From Streptomyces spinoverrucosus (GTDB lineage: Bacteria > Actinomycetota > Actinomycetes > Streptomycetales > Streptomycetaceae), in assembly GCF_006539505.1 (NCBI RefSeq), contig NZ_BJND01000033.1, positions 1 through 64,000 of the forward strand: a DNA stretch of 64,000 nucleotides, written 5' to 3'. This document shows, in pieces, positions 46,624 to 56,421 of this stretch (position 1 is its first letter; each line of letters starts with the position of its first letter). Below the pieces are notes generated by a model. The model was not told the DNA's origin and searched no databases. It worked only from the letters and a program-made list of their open reading frames with translations. Both the position numbers and the translations under genes were made by a program.

Positions 46624-47208
46624 ATGGGACACCGTGAGGATCTGCTCGAAGGCGCCAAGCGCTGCCTGCTCGCCAGGGGCTTCGCCCGCACGACCGCGCG
46701 CGACATCGTCAAGGAGTCGGGGACCAACCTGGCGTCCATCGGCTATCACTACGGCTCCAAGGACGCCCTCCTCGCCCAGGCGTACGTCTCTCTGGTCGAG
46801 GAGATGGGCGACGCCTTCGAGGGCGAGGGGTCCTCCGGGATCAGCGCCGAGCCCGGCTCGATCGAGCGGTTCCAGGAGGTGTGGTCGAACATCATCGGGA
46901 CGATGCGGGGGCCCGGTTCGATGTGGCGCCTCAGTGTGGAGGTCATCTCCATGGGTGATCAGCTGCCCGAGGTGCGCGACCATCTGTCGCGTGCCCAGCT
47001 GGAGGCCGGGCGCGGGATCATCCCGCTGCTCATGGGCGGGCGGGAGGAGGACGTCCGGGACGAGACCGTGGACACCCTCGGCAAGTTCTATCTGACGTTG
47101 ATGACCGGACTCATCGCCCAGTGGACTTTCGACCCCAAGACCGCACCCAGCGCGGAGGAGCTCACCGAAGGCCTTCGCCAGGTGATCGAGGCCGCTACCC
47201 GGAAGTGA
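46624..47208 (+). CDS. TetR-family repressor of the divergent MFS exporter
   Basis: The 194-residue protein has an N-terminal helix-turn-helix (LLARGFARTTARDIVKESGT, then NLASIGYHYGSKDALLAQAY, about 15-55) and a TetR_C ligand domain. TACGAT at 46612-46617 predicts a leaderless transcript from ATG 46624. The palindromes at 46561-46590 lie between it and the exporter, so autorepression and control of the pump are likely. The last 14 bp overlap the convergent ATPase gene. Confidence 0.92.
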   Translation: MGHREDLLEGAKRCLLARGFARTTARDIVKESGTNLASIGYHYGSKDALLAQAYVSLVEEMGDAFEGEGSSGISAEPGSIERFQEVWSNIIGTMRGPGSMWRLSVEVISMGDQLPEVRDHLSRAQLEAGRGIIPLLMGGREEDVRDETVDTLGKFYLTLMTGLIAQWTFDPKTAPSAEELTEGLRQVIEAATRK

Positions 47209-47872
47209 CCCGCCCCTCGCGCATCTCGATCGCCCGGTCCGCGAAATGCCGTACGACCGCCCGGTCGTGGCAGATGAACAGATAGCCGAGGCCGAGGTCG
47301 TCCTGGAGGTCGGCGAGCAGGTTCAGCACGCCGGCCCGGACGGAGGGGTCGAGGGCGGAGACCGGCTCGTCCAGCACCAGCAGGCGCGGCTCGGACGCCA
47401 ACGCCCGGGCGATTCCGGCGCGTTGGCACTGGCCGCCGGAGAGTTCGTGCGGGTGGCGGTCGCCGTACGACGGGTCCAGGCCCACCCGGTCGAGGAGTTC
47501 GGCCACGCGGGTGGGGCCGTCGGTGTCGTTCCAGCGGCCCTGCACCTTCAGCGGTTCCGCCACCGCGTCGCGGATGCGGTGGCGAGGGCTCAACGACCCG
47601 TACGGGTCCTGGAAGACGGGCTGCATGCGCGGGCGGATCGGGCGCAGCTCGCGTTCGGTGAGGGTGGTCAACTCCCGCCCCTCGAAGAGGACTTCACCGG
47701 CGTCCGGACGCCGCAGCTGGAGTACGGCCAGGGCCGTGGAGGACTTGCCGCAGCCGGACGGGCCGTTCAGGGCGAGGGTCTCGCCCGCGCCGACCGGGAA
47801 GGAGACCCGGTCCACGGCGGTGAAGTCGCCGTAGCGGACCACTAGTTCACGTACATCGAGGAGCGGGGTCAT
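47195..47872 (-). CDS. ABC transporter ATP-binding protein (DppF/NikE-like, short)
   Basis: The 225-residue ATPase has Walker A NGPSGCGKSS near residue 35, Q-loop VFQDPYGSLSP near 87, signature LSGGQCQR near 146, Walker B LLVLDEPVSALD near 165 and switch CHD near 197. The C-terminal oligopeptide extension of DppF is absent, as in short NikE-like partners. Last in the minus-strand importer operon, it starts by ATGA overlap with the preceding ATPase gene. Confidence 0.92.
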   Translation of the reverse strand: MTPLLDVRELVVRYGDFTAVDRVSFPVGAGETLALNGPSGCGKSSTALAVLQLRRPDAGEVLFEGRELTTLTERELRPIRPRMQPVFQDPYGSLSPRHRIRDAVAEPLKVQGRWNDTDGPTRVAELLDRVGLDPSYGDRHPHELSGGQCQRAGIARALASEPRLLVLDEPVSALDPSVRAGVLNLLADLQDDLGLGYLFICHDRAVVRHFADRAIEMREGRVTSG

Positions 47873-48822
47873 GCGGGTTGCACCTCCTGGAACAGCTCGA
47901 TCGTGACGTCCTCCGCGCGATGGCAGGAGACGGTACGGCCGTCCAGCGGGCGCGGCTGGGGCTCCTCGGTGCGGCAGCGGTCGGTGGCGAGCGGGCAGCG
48001 CGGGGCGAAGGCGCAGCCCGGGGGGAGGGCGCCGGGGGCCGGAGGGGTGCCGGGGAGGGTGGGCAGGCGGCGGCCGCGGGCGTACTGGGGGAGCGAGGCC
48101 AGCAGGCCCGCCGTGTAGGGGGCGCGGGGGCGGGTCAGTACGTCCGCCGCCGGGCCGAGTTCGCTCTGGCGGCCGGCGTACATCACCAGGACCCGGTCCG
48201 CGTGCGCCCGTACCGCCTCCATGTCGTGCGTGACCAGCACGAGCGCGGCGCCGACCGCCTCACGCTGCTCGCCGAGCAGCCGCAGGACCTGCTCCTGGCG
48301 CTCGGCGTCGAGTGCGGTGGTGGGTTCGTCGGCCACGACGACGTCGGGTTCGTTGATCGTCGCCATGGCGATGACGGCGCGCTGCCGCATGCCGCCGGAG
48401 TACTCGTGCGGGTACGACCGGGCCTTGCGGGCGGCGTCCGGGATGCCGACCCGGTCGAGCGCGGCGACGGCGAGGGCGCGGGCCTCCTTGCGGGTCACGC
48501 GGCGCACGGATCGTACGGCGGCGGCGAGTTGGTCGCCGACGGGGTGCACGGGGGAGAGGGCGGAGAGGGCGTCCTGCGGGACGAGGGTGATCCGGCGGCC
48601 GCGGTCCGCCGAGAGGTCCGGCCGGATCGTGCCGCTCGTCGTGGCGTCCCGCGGCAGCATGCCGAGCAGTGCCCGGGCGGTGAGGGACTTGCCCGCGCCC
48701 GACTCGCCGACGAGGGCGAGGACTTCGCGCGGGCGGACGTCGAAGGAGAGGCCGCGGACGGCCTCGACATCGTGGAAGGCGATGCGCAGATCGCGTACCG
48801 AGAGCAGTGCTTCAGACGGCAA
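47869..48822 (-). CDS. ABC transporter ATP-binding protein (DppD/NikD-like)
   Basis: I place the start at the TTG ending at 48822 (PSEALLSVRDLRIAF), because AAGGAGA lies 6 nt upstream and it overlaps the permease stop by 11 bp. Earlier codons would lie deep inside the permease gene. The 317-residue product has Walker A GESGAGKS near 35, YSGGMRQR near 145, Walker [13 protein letters not shown] near 163, VTHDM near 195 and the Cys-containing oligopeptide tail (PPGCAFAPRCPLATDRC) near 270. Confidence 0.88.
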   Translation of the reverse strand: MPSEALLSVRDLRIAFHDVEAVRGLSFDVRPREVLALVGESGAGKSLTARALLGMLPRDATTSGTIRPDLSADRGRRITLVPQDALSALSPVHPVGDQLAAAVRSVRRVTRKEARALAVAALDRVGIPDAARKARSYPHEYSGGMRQRAVIAMATINEPDVVVADEPTTALDAERQEQVLRLLGEQREAVGAALVLVTHDMEAVRAHADRVLVMYAGRQSELGPAADVLTRPRAPYTAGLLASLPQYARGRRLPTLPGTPPAPGALPPGCAFAPRCPLATDRCRTEEPQPRPLDGRTVSCHRAEDVTIELFQEVQPA

Positions 48823-50557
48823 CGGGGGTCTCCTTCCCCACGGGCTTCGCTGCGGGCGTGAGCCTGCGTGCTCGTCGGGTGTACGTGGCACCCGTCACCG
48901 CCAGCGCCGCCAGCAGGGCCAGGGCCACGGCCGGGGCGAGGGCGGCCCAGGGGGCGCGTTCCACGTAGGCGCGGGACTCGTCGAGGAGCAGGCCCCATTC
49001 CGGGGCGGGCGGCTGGGCGCCGAGGCCCAGGAAGCCGAGGGAGGCCAGCGCGAGGGCGATGCCGGGCAGGCGCAGCAGGGCGTGCCGGGCGACGGGTGCG
49101 GCGACGGACGGCAGGACGTGCCGGGTGAGGATCCACCACGGTGTCGCCCCGATGGCCCGCTGGGCGGTGAGGAACGCCGACGCCCGCACCTCCTGCACCA
49201 GCGCCGCCGCGTGGGCGGCCAGCGGTGGCCAGGAGATCAGCGCGACGGCGACGGCCGCGCCGCCGGTGCCGGGTCCGGCGGCCGCGGCGACCAGGATGCC
49301 GACGATGACCGGGGGCAGGGCGTTGGCGATGTCGGCGGCGCCGGCCGCGATGCCGGGGAGGAAGCCGAGGGCCAGCCCCACCAGCAGGGACAGCAGGCAT
49401 ACCGCGGCCGCCGTGCCGACGGTCGAGGCGGCGCCGTGCCCGAGGCGGGCGAGGACGTCGCGGCCCAGGGCGTCGGTGCCCAGCGGGTGGGTCAGGGAGG
49501 GGGCGGCGAGGCGGGCCGCGGTGTTCACGGCGTACGGGTCGCGCAGCAGGCCCCAGCCGATGGTCATGGCGAGGACTGTGAACAGGGTCAACGGCACCGC
49601 CCAGTGTGTACGGACCGGTCGGGCCGGAGGCAGGGCGAGCCCGGCGTCACGCAGGGCCGGGCCCAGCAGTCGGCGCCGCACGAGAGCGGCGACCGCCCCC
49701 GTGGCCAGGCCGAGCAGCAGCAGCGCCAGCACCGAGCCCTGGAGCAGCGGCAGATCCTGCGACTTGGCCGCGCCCAGCGCCGTACGGCCGATGCCCGGCA
49801 CCGCGAAGACGGTCTCCACCGCGACCGCGCCCCCGGTCAGCCCGACCGCCGCCATCCCGAACTGCGGTACCAACGGCGGAAGTACGCGCTTCAGGGCAGC
49901 CGCCGAGATCAGCATGCGGCTGACTCCCGCACCCCGCCACAGCTCCACCCACCGCTCGTCGAGCACGGCGGGCAGCGCGTCCGCGACCAGCCGGCCGAGC
50001 AGACCGCCCGCCGGGACGCCGAGCGCGAGCGCGGGCAGGACCATGTTCTGCGGCCCCTGCCAGCCGGACGTCGGCAGCCACCCCAGCCACACCCCGCACA
50101 CCAGCAACGCGACGGTGGCCAGCAGGAACTCGGGTACGGCGGCCAGCATCGCGGCGAATCCGCCGCCCGACCCCCGCCCCCGTACCAGCACCGGCGCCAC
50201 CAGCGCGGCGGCCAGCAGCACCGCCACCGCCAGCGCCACGCCCATCAGCCCGAGCGACACCTGGAGCCCGGCGACGACGGACGGCAGGACCTCCGTGCCC
50301 GACACCCACGAGGTGCCGAGGTCACCGCGCAGCAGGCCACCGGCCCACTGCCCCAGCAGGGCGAGCGGACCGGCGTCCAGACCGAGGTCCCGGCGTACGG
50401 CGTCCAGGGCCTCCCTGGTCGGCTCCTGCTCGGCGGAGCGGGCGCGCAGGACGGTCAGCGCGGGGTCGCGGCCGGAGAGCCAGGGCAGCAGGCCGACGGC
50501 GGCGACGACCACGACGAGACACAGGGCGCGGGTGAACCCCGCGGCGGTGGGCTTCAC
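48812..50557 (-). CDS. Fused ABC permease (DppB-DppC in one chain)
   Basis: The 581-residue protein contains both permeases normally encoded separately. Residues about 1-310 match DppB: an N-terminal helix, RRDLGLDAGPLALLGQWAGG, the EAA-like WVELWRGAGVSRMLISAAAL near 200, and VFAVPGIGRTALGAA. Residues about 325-560 match DppC: HPLGTDALGRDVLARLGHGA near 375, the EAA loop FLTAQRAIGATPWWILTRHV near 470, and SLGFLGLGAQPPAPEWGLLL. No internal stop or frameshift is seen. The GTG start overlaps the binding-protein stop (GTGA). Confidence 0.9.
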   Translation of the reverse strand: MKPTAAGFTRALCLVVVVAAVGLLPWLSGRDPALTVLRARSAEQEPTREALDAVRRDLGLDAGPLALLGQWAGGLLRGDLGTSWVSGTEVLPSVVAGLQVSLGLMGVALAVAVLLAAALVAPVLVRGRGSGGGFAAMLAAVPEFLLATVALLVCGVWLGWLPTSGWQGPQNMVLPALALGVPAGGLLGRLVADALPAVLDERWVELWRGAGVSRMLISAAALKRVLPPLVPQFGMAAVGLTGGAVAVETVFAVPGIGRTALGAAKSQDLPLLQGSVLALLLLGLATGAVAALVRRRLLGPALRDAGLALPPARPVRTHWAVPLTLFTVLAMTIGWGLLRDPYAVNTAARLAAPSLTHPLGTDALGRDVLARLGHGAASTVGTAAAVCLLSLLVGLALGFLPGIAAGAADIANALPPVIVGILVAAAAGPGTGGAAVAVALISWPPLAAHAAALVQEVRASAFLTAQRAIGATPWWILTRHVLPSVAAPVARHALLRLPGIALALASLGFLGLGAQPPAPEWGLLLDESRAYVERAPWAALAPAVALALLAALAVTGATYTRRARRLTPAAKPVGKETPVAV

Positions 50558-52044
50558 TTGACGTACGTGTCGACCGTGACCAGCTCCCGCTCGCGCGGGT
50601 CGTGGGCGGCGTCGACGACCCCGGCGGCGTCGCCCTGGATCACGCGCTCGTGCAGCATCGGGATCGCGGCGTCGGTGCCGAGCACGGCGGCCTCGGCCTC
50701 GACGATCGCCTTGCGGCGCGCGTCACCGACGTTGGTCTCGCCGGCCTTCTTCAGGGCCTTGTCGACCGTCGGGTCGGCGAGCTGGGAGATGTTGAAGGAG
50801 CCGTCGGAGGCGAAGTCGCTGTAGAGGTACGCTGCCGGGTCGCCGGAGTCGAGGACGGTCGCGCGGGAGAGGATGAACGCGTCGAACTCGCCCGCCAGCG
50901 CGTCGGATTCGATGTTGGCGTACTCGCGCACGTCCAGCTTCACCTTGAACCCGGCCTTCTGGAGCTGCTGTTGCAGCGCCGCCGCGACCTCGGGCAGCTC
51001 GGCGCGGTCGGTGAAGGTGCCGATGGTGACGGTCTGGCCGTCCGCCTTCCCGGCCTTGGCCCGCTGCACGTCCGAACGCAGGTCGGCCGCCCACGGCAGC
51101 GCCGGGCCGAGCAGCCCCTCGGCGACGTCGGCGCGGGACTCGTACACGCCCTTGACGATCGACTCGGCGTCGATCGCCTCGCGGACGGCGGCGCGCAGCG
51201 AGGCGTCCTTGAAGACGCCGTTGTCGGTGTTGAGGTACAGGGTGTTGGTGCGCGGCATCGGGACCTCGGTGATCAGCTCCTCGTCCAGCAGCGCGGCCTG
51301 CGACACCGGTATCGCCTCGACGATGTCGGCCTCGCCGCTGCGCAGGGCGGCGGCGCGGGCGGTGCCGTCCGGCACGAACTTCACGTCGATTCCGGGGGCC
51401 TTGGCCTTGCCGCCCCAGTAGGCGTCGTAGCGGTCGAGGGTGGCGGAGGTGGTGCCGTTGACCTTGGTCAGCTCGAAGGGGCCGGTGCCGGCGCCGACGG
51501 GGTTCACCGTCTTCCCCTGGTAGGCCTTGGCGGCGAGGATCGACAGCTGGGGGGAGCTGAGCCGCTGCGGTACGAGGGGGTCCTCGGCGGCGGTGGTGAC
51601 GGTGACCCGGTTGTCCCCGTCGGCCTTCGCGGTCAGCTCGACGCCGTCGAGGATGCGGGGCTTGGGGGAGGCCGCGGCGGCCTTGGTGAGGGAGTTGACG
51701 ACGGCCTGGGCGGTGAGCTCGGTGCCGTCGTGGAAGGTGACGTCGTCGCGGAGGGTGAACGTCCAACTCCGCCCGGACTGCTCCCACTCGGTGGCCAGCG
51801 CGGGCACGGCGTTCCCGTCCGCGTCCAGCTTCACCAGCGTCTCGGCGGTCGACCAGCGGGACAGTTTGAACGCGTCGTCGGAGAGCGGGGACAGGCCCGA
51901 GCGGGGCGGCTGCATATGGGCGACGCGGATGCGCTTGCCCTCGCCGGCGTCACCGTCGGTACCGGTGCTTGCGAAGCAGCCGGTGAGCAGGGCGGAGGCC
52001 GCGGTGACCGCGGTGAGGGACACAAGGCGGGCGGGGAGGCGCAC
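50554..52044 (-). CDS. ABC substrate-binding lipoprotein, family 5 (nickel/peptide/opine-type)
   Basis: The 496-residue protein has a lipoprotein signal with lipobox ALLTGC (Cys near residue 23) and a SBP_bac_5 domain (ETLVKLDADGNAVPALATEW, then WTFTLRDDVTFHDGTELTAQ, GAGTGPFELTKVNG, ASLRAAVREAIDAESIVKGV). The opening part resembles NikA/CntA-type metal-complex binders. Together with the Zur-like box 56-74 bp upstream, this suggests uptake of a chelated metal, possibly zinc. No metallophore synthesis gene is present. The GTG start has CGGAG upstream. It is the first gene of the four-gene operon down to 47195. Confidence 0.9.
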   Translation of the reverse strand: MRLPARLVSLTAVTAASALLTGCFASTGTDGDAGEGKRIRVAHMQPPRSGLSPLSDDAFKLSRWSTAETLVKLDADGNAVPALATEWEQSGRSWTFTLRDDVTFHDGTELTAQAVVNSLTKAAAASPKPRILDGVELTAKADGDNRVTVTTAAEDPLVPQRLSSPQLSILAAKAYQGKTVNPVGAGTGPFELTKVNGTTSATLDRYDAYWGGKAKAPGIDVKFVPDGTARAAALRSGEADIVEAIPVSQAALLDEELITEVPMPRTNTLYLNTDNGVFKDASLRAAVREAIDAESIVKGVYESRADVAEGLLGPALPWAADLRSDVQRAKAGKADGQTVTIGTFTDRAELPEVAAALQQQLQKAGFKVKLDVREYANIESDALAGEFDAFILSRATVLDSGDPAAYLYSDFASDGSFNISQLADPTVDKALKKAGETNVGDARRKAIVEAEAAVLGTDAAIPMLHERVIQGDAAGVVDAAHDPRERELVTVDTYVK

Positions 52045-52099
52045 GGGACACTCCGGGTAAGGGCAAGGTCAAAGGTTGATCGTTCGACGACCTTAGCAT

Positions 52100-52118
52100 G
52101 ATGACAATCGTTTTCATC
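52100..52118. promoter_or_regulatory. Zur-box-like palindrome
   Basis: GATGACAATCGTTTTCATC is a 19-bp inverted repeat (GATGANAA-N3-TTNTCATC) whose core TGACAATCGTTTTCA, read on the other strand, fits the Streptomyces Zur box (about TGAAAACGATTTTCA). It lies just upstream of the family-5 importer operon and probably overlaps its promoter. Repression by zinc-bound Zur is inferred. Confidence 0.72.
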
Positions 52119-52189
52119 GTCCCCTCGTTGTGGTGCGGTCGACCACCAGGGCGAGCAGGGCGGCCACCAGGCAGATGGCGCTCAGCTCC

Positions 52190-52336
52190 ATGATCGGAGG
52201 CACGTCGGTGGACCAGGTGGCCGCACGAGTGGGTCTGGGCACGGCCGCCAATCTGCGCCAGCACTTCCACGCCGCGGTGGGCACCTCGCCGAGCGCCTAC
52301 CGGGCGACGTTCCGGGGGACCGGGGCCGCGGCATAA
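52190..52336 (+). pseudogene. C-terminal remnant of an AraC/GlxA-family regulator
   Basis: The 48-residue reading MIGGTSVDQVAARVGLGTAA...LRQHFHAAVGTSPSAYRATF is the second helix-turn-helix and C-terminus of an AraC-family protein of the GlxA type. The rest of the gene (over 250 residues) is missing upstream, where the DNA instead carries the Zur-like box and a short minus-strand frame. A decayed regulator is the best reading. Translation of the fragment is unlikely to give a functional regulator. Confidence 0.75.
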
Positions 52337-52392
52337 GGGGCCGCGGCATGGGGAAGCGCGGCATGAAGGAGCGCGGTATGAGGGAGTGCGGC
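52325..52392. repeat. Degenerate tandem repeat CGCGGCATGARGGAG
   Basis: Four imperfect units of about 15-17 bp (CCGCGGCATAAGGGG, CCGCGGCATGGGGAAG, CGCGGCATGAAGGAG, CGCGGTATGAGGGAG) fill the gap between the AraC remnant and the PucR stop codon. Confidence 0.65.
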
Positions 52393-52394
52393 GC

Positions 52395-53555
52395 TCACAG
52401 CCGCGCCCCCTTCAACGCCATGTGCAGCAGCAGACGGTCCTCCCCGTCGTCCAGGTCCAGGCCCGTCAGTTGTTCCACCCGGGACAGGCGGTAGTACAGC
52501 GTCTGTCGGTGGATGCCCAGTTCGGCGGCGGTGCGGGCGGCCTGGCCCGCGCAGTCCAGGTAGACCTCCGCCGTGCGGGCGAGCTCGTGGTGGGTGGGGG
52601 AGAGGAGCGGGGCGACGGCGGGGTCGTGGGCCGTCTCCGGGGGGAGGGCGGTCAGGAGGCGGTACGGGCCGATGCGGGACCACTCGGCCACCGGGCCGAG
52701 GCCTGGCTCGGCCAGCGCCGCGCGGGCCGCGGCCGTCGCCTCCTGCCAGGCCGTGCCGAGGTCGGCGAGGCCGGTCAGCGGGTCGCCCACGCCGGCCCGG
52801 GCGCCCTCCTTCAGCAGCCGGGCCGCCGCCGTCAGCGCCGGAGTGCGTACGTCCGTGGAGCGCAGCCGGACCAGCACCGCCAGGCTCTGGCTGGTCGTAC
52901 CCCACGGGATCGTGCACAGGGCCGTCGTGTGCGGCACCGCCCGGGCCGACGGGGCGTCCTCCGGGTCCGCGGACGGCCACGGCGCCACGCACACCACCAC
53001 GTGCGGGCCCTCACCGCGCGGCCCGAGCGCCGTGCGCAGGGCGGCCACCGCCATGTCGCGCTGCCAGCCGCGCTCCGCCGTCAGCACCGCCCGGAACTCC
53101 CGGGTCAGGTCGGCGCCCGCCTGCGCCTCGTCGGCGAGCAGCGCGCCGATCCGGCCGGTCACCTCCATGGCGGCGGCCAGCTGGGCGTCCGTGGGCCCGG
53201 GCTCGCCGTCGAGCAGCCACACGTAACCGAGGACGACCCCCCGATGCCGTACCGGAAGACAGATACGGCCCCGGTGCACCCCCGCCTCCGGGGTGCGCGG
53301 GATCCGCACCGGGCCCGTCGCCCGGGTGATGCCGAAGCTCTCGAACCAGGCGCGGACCGCGGCCGTGGAGCGGCGGGTCAGGATCGAGCGGGTGCGGACC
53401 GGGTCCAGGGCCGACGGATCGAGGTCGCCCTCGCTGTCGTAGGCGCCGAAGGCGATCAGCTCGAAGTCGCGGTTCTCCAGGGTCGCGGGGGCGCCCAGGA
53501 GCTCGGAGATCTCGTCGACCAGCTCCTGGTAGTCGCCCCGGTAATCCGCCGTCAC
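52395..53555 (-). CDS. PucR-family regulator, probable controller of proline catabolism
   Basis: The 386-residue product has an N-terminal sensor region (about 20-160, GAF-like) and a GGDEF-related middle. At the C-terminus is the PucR helix-turn-helix ([20 protein letters not shown], then [20 protein letters not shown], about 320-365). It is divergent from proline dehydrogenase, the position of PutR/PruR-type activators in actinobacteria, so proline-responsive control of the next two genes is likely. The start at GTG 53555 has GGAGAG at 53570-53565; ATG 53573 would add six residues. Confidence 0.87.
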   Translation of the reverse strand: MTADYRGDYQELVDEISELLGAPATLENRDFELIAFGAYDSEGDLDPSALDPVRTRSILTRRSTAAVRAWFESFGITRATGPVRIPRTPEAGVHRGRICLPVRHRGVVLGYVWLLDGEPGPTDAQLAAAMEVTGRIGALLADEAQAGADLTREFRAVLTAERGWQRDMAVAALRTALGPRGEGPHVVVCVAPWPSADPEDAPSARAVPHTTALCTIPWGTTSQSLAVLVRLRSTDVRTPALTAAARLLKEGARAGVGDPLTGLADLGTAWQEATAAARAALAEPGLGPVAEWSRIGPYRLLTALPPETAHDPAVAPLLSPTHHELARTAEVYLDCAGQAARTAAELGIHRQTLYYRLSRVEQLTGLDLDDGEDRLLLHMALKGARL

Positions 53556-53686
53556 CCGGGCATTCTCTCCCATTTTCCGAGGGCCTTCATACATCTGTCT
53601 GAGATCTGCGGCACGGATGCGTGACAGCTGTCGATGGCCGACGATCGGAGCGATCCCTAGGTTTCACGGTGGTTCTCCGTGCCGTT

Positions 53687-53700
53687 CCCGAATCGTCGGG
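53687..53700. promoter_or_regulatory. Inverted repeat CCCGA-ATCG-TCGGG before proline dehydrogenase
   Basis: Five-base arms are separated by ATCG, and TATGTT (53710-53715) lies 10 bp downstream as a possible -10. This is a candidate activator site for the divergent PucR-type regulator. The arms are short, so chance cannot be excluded. Confidence 0.35.
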
Positions 53701-53737
53701 TATCGGCCTTATGTTGGTTGTGTTCTGGAGGTGCCCC

Positions 53738-54664
53738 GTGCTGGGTCCCGTGATTCTCGCCGCGTCGCGCAGCGACCGGATGCGACGCCTGATGACGGCG
53801 GCACCGGGGACGAAACAGGTCGTCGACCGCTTCATTCCGGGCGAGCGGGTGGACGACGTCGTCCCGATCATCGAGGACCTCACCGGCCGGGGCCTGGAGC
53901 TGACGATGGACGTCGTCGGCGAGGACATCACCACCCGTGAGCAGGCCTACGCCGCCCGGGACGCCTACCTGGAGCTCATCGACCGGCTCAAGCCGCTGGA
54001 GCTGGGCGAGCGCGTCGAGATGTCGGTGAAGCTGTCGATGTTCGGCCAGGCGCTGGAGGGCGGCCACGAGCTGGCGCTCGCCAATGTCCGTCCGGTCGTC
54101 GAGGCCGCCGCCGAGATCGGTACGACGGTCACGCTGGACGCGGAGGACCACACCACCCTCGACTCGATGTTCGCCATCCACGACGAGCTGCGGAAGGACT
54201 TCCCGCAGACCGGCTGCGTCATCCAGGCCTACCTCTTCCGCACCGAGGCCGACGCCCGCCGCCTCGCCGCGAACGGCAGCCGCGTCCGCCTCGTCAAAGG
54301 CGCCTACAAGGAGCCCGCCGAGGTCGCCTACCAGCAGAAGCACGAGATCGACAAGGCGTACGTCCGGGTCCTGCGCACCCTGATGGAGGGTGAGGGGTAC
54401 CCGATGATCGGGTCCCACGACCCGCGCCTGATCTCCATCGCCCAGGAGCTCGCCCGGCGCGCCGGGCGCAAGCTGAACGAGTACGAGTTCCAGATGCTGT
54501 ACGGCATCCGGAGCGAGGAGCACCTGCGGCTCGCCGCCGAAGGTCACCGCATGCGCGTCTACACCGCGTACGGCACCGACTGGTACGGCTACTTCATGCG
54601 CAGGCTCGCGGAGAAGCCCGCCAACCTGCGCTTCTTCCTCCGTTCCATGGTCACCAAGGGCTGA
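53738..54664 (+). CDS. Proline dehydrogenase (monofunctional)
   Basis: This FAD enzyme oxidises L-proline to pyrroline-5-carboxylate and feeds electrons to the quinone pool. The 308-residue TIM barrel starts at GTG 53738 with TGGAGG upstream, giving MLGPVILAASRSDRMRR. Key segments are GLELTMDVVGED near residue 49, SVKLSMFG near 95, QAYLFRTEADARRLAANG near 165, VRLVKGAYKEPAEVA near 183 (flavin/substrate lysine and glutamate), and EYEFQMLYGIRSE near 248. It is co-directional with the P5C dehydrogenase 37 bp downstream. Confidence 0.95.
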   Translation: MLGPVILAASRSDRMRRLMTAAPGTKQVVDRFIPGERVDDVVPIIEDLTGRGLELTMDVVGEDITTREQAYAARDAYLELIDRLKPLELGERVEMSVKLSMFGQALEGGHELALANVRPVVEAAAEIGTTVTLDAEDHTTLDSMFAIHDELRKDFPQTGCVIQAYLFRTEADARRLAANGSRVRLVKGAYKEPAEVAYQQKHEIDKAYVRVLRTLMEGEGYPMIGSHDPRLISIAQELARRAGRKLNEYEFQMLYGIRSEEHLRLAAEGHRMRVYTAYGTDWYGYFMRRLAEKPANLRFFLRSMVTKG

Positions 54665-54701
54665 ACCCGAAACACCCGCTCACTAAGGAGTTACGGAAAA
54701 C

Positions 54702-56333
<1,632 letters not shown>

Positions 56334-56352
56334 CGCTCCGTCACACCCCCAT

Positions 56353-56392
56353 CGGGCCAGGGCACCTCCCCTCCGGAAGGTGCCCTGGCCCG
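56353..56392 (+). terminator. Terminator hairpin after pruA
   Basis: CGGGCCAGGGCACCT (56353-56367) and its exact complement (56378-56392) form a perfect 15-bp stem with a 10-nt loop, 19 bp after the pruA stop. There is no U-tract. Confidence 0.85.
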
Positions 56393-56421
56393 TGCGCGTC
56401 CGGCCCGGGCAGACTGCCCTC

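Noticed and set aside
47195-52044. Metallophore biosynthesis cluster linked to the importer
   Set aside because: No NRPS, nicotianamine/opine synthase or other ligand-making gene occurs in the window.
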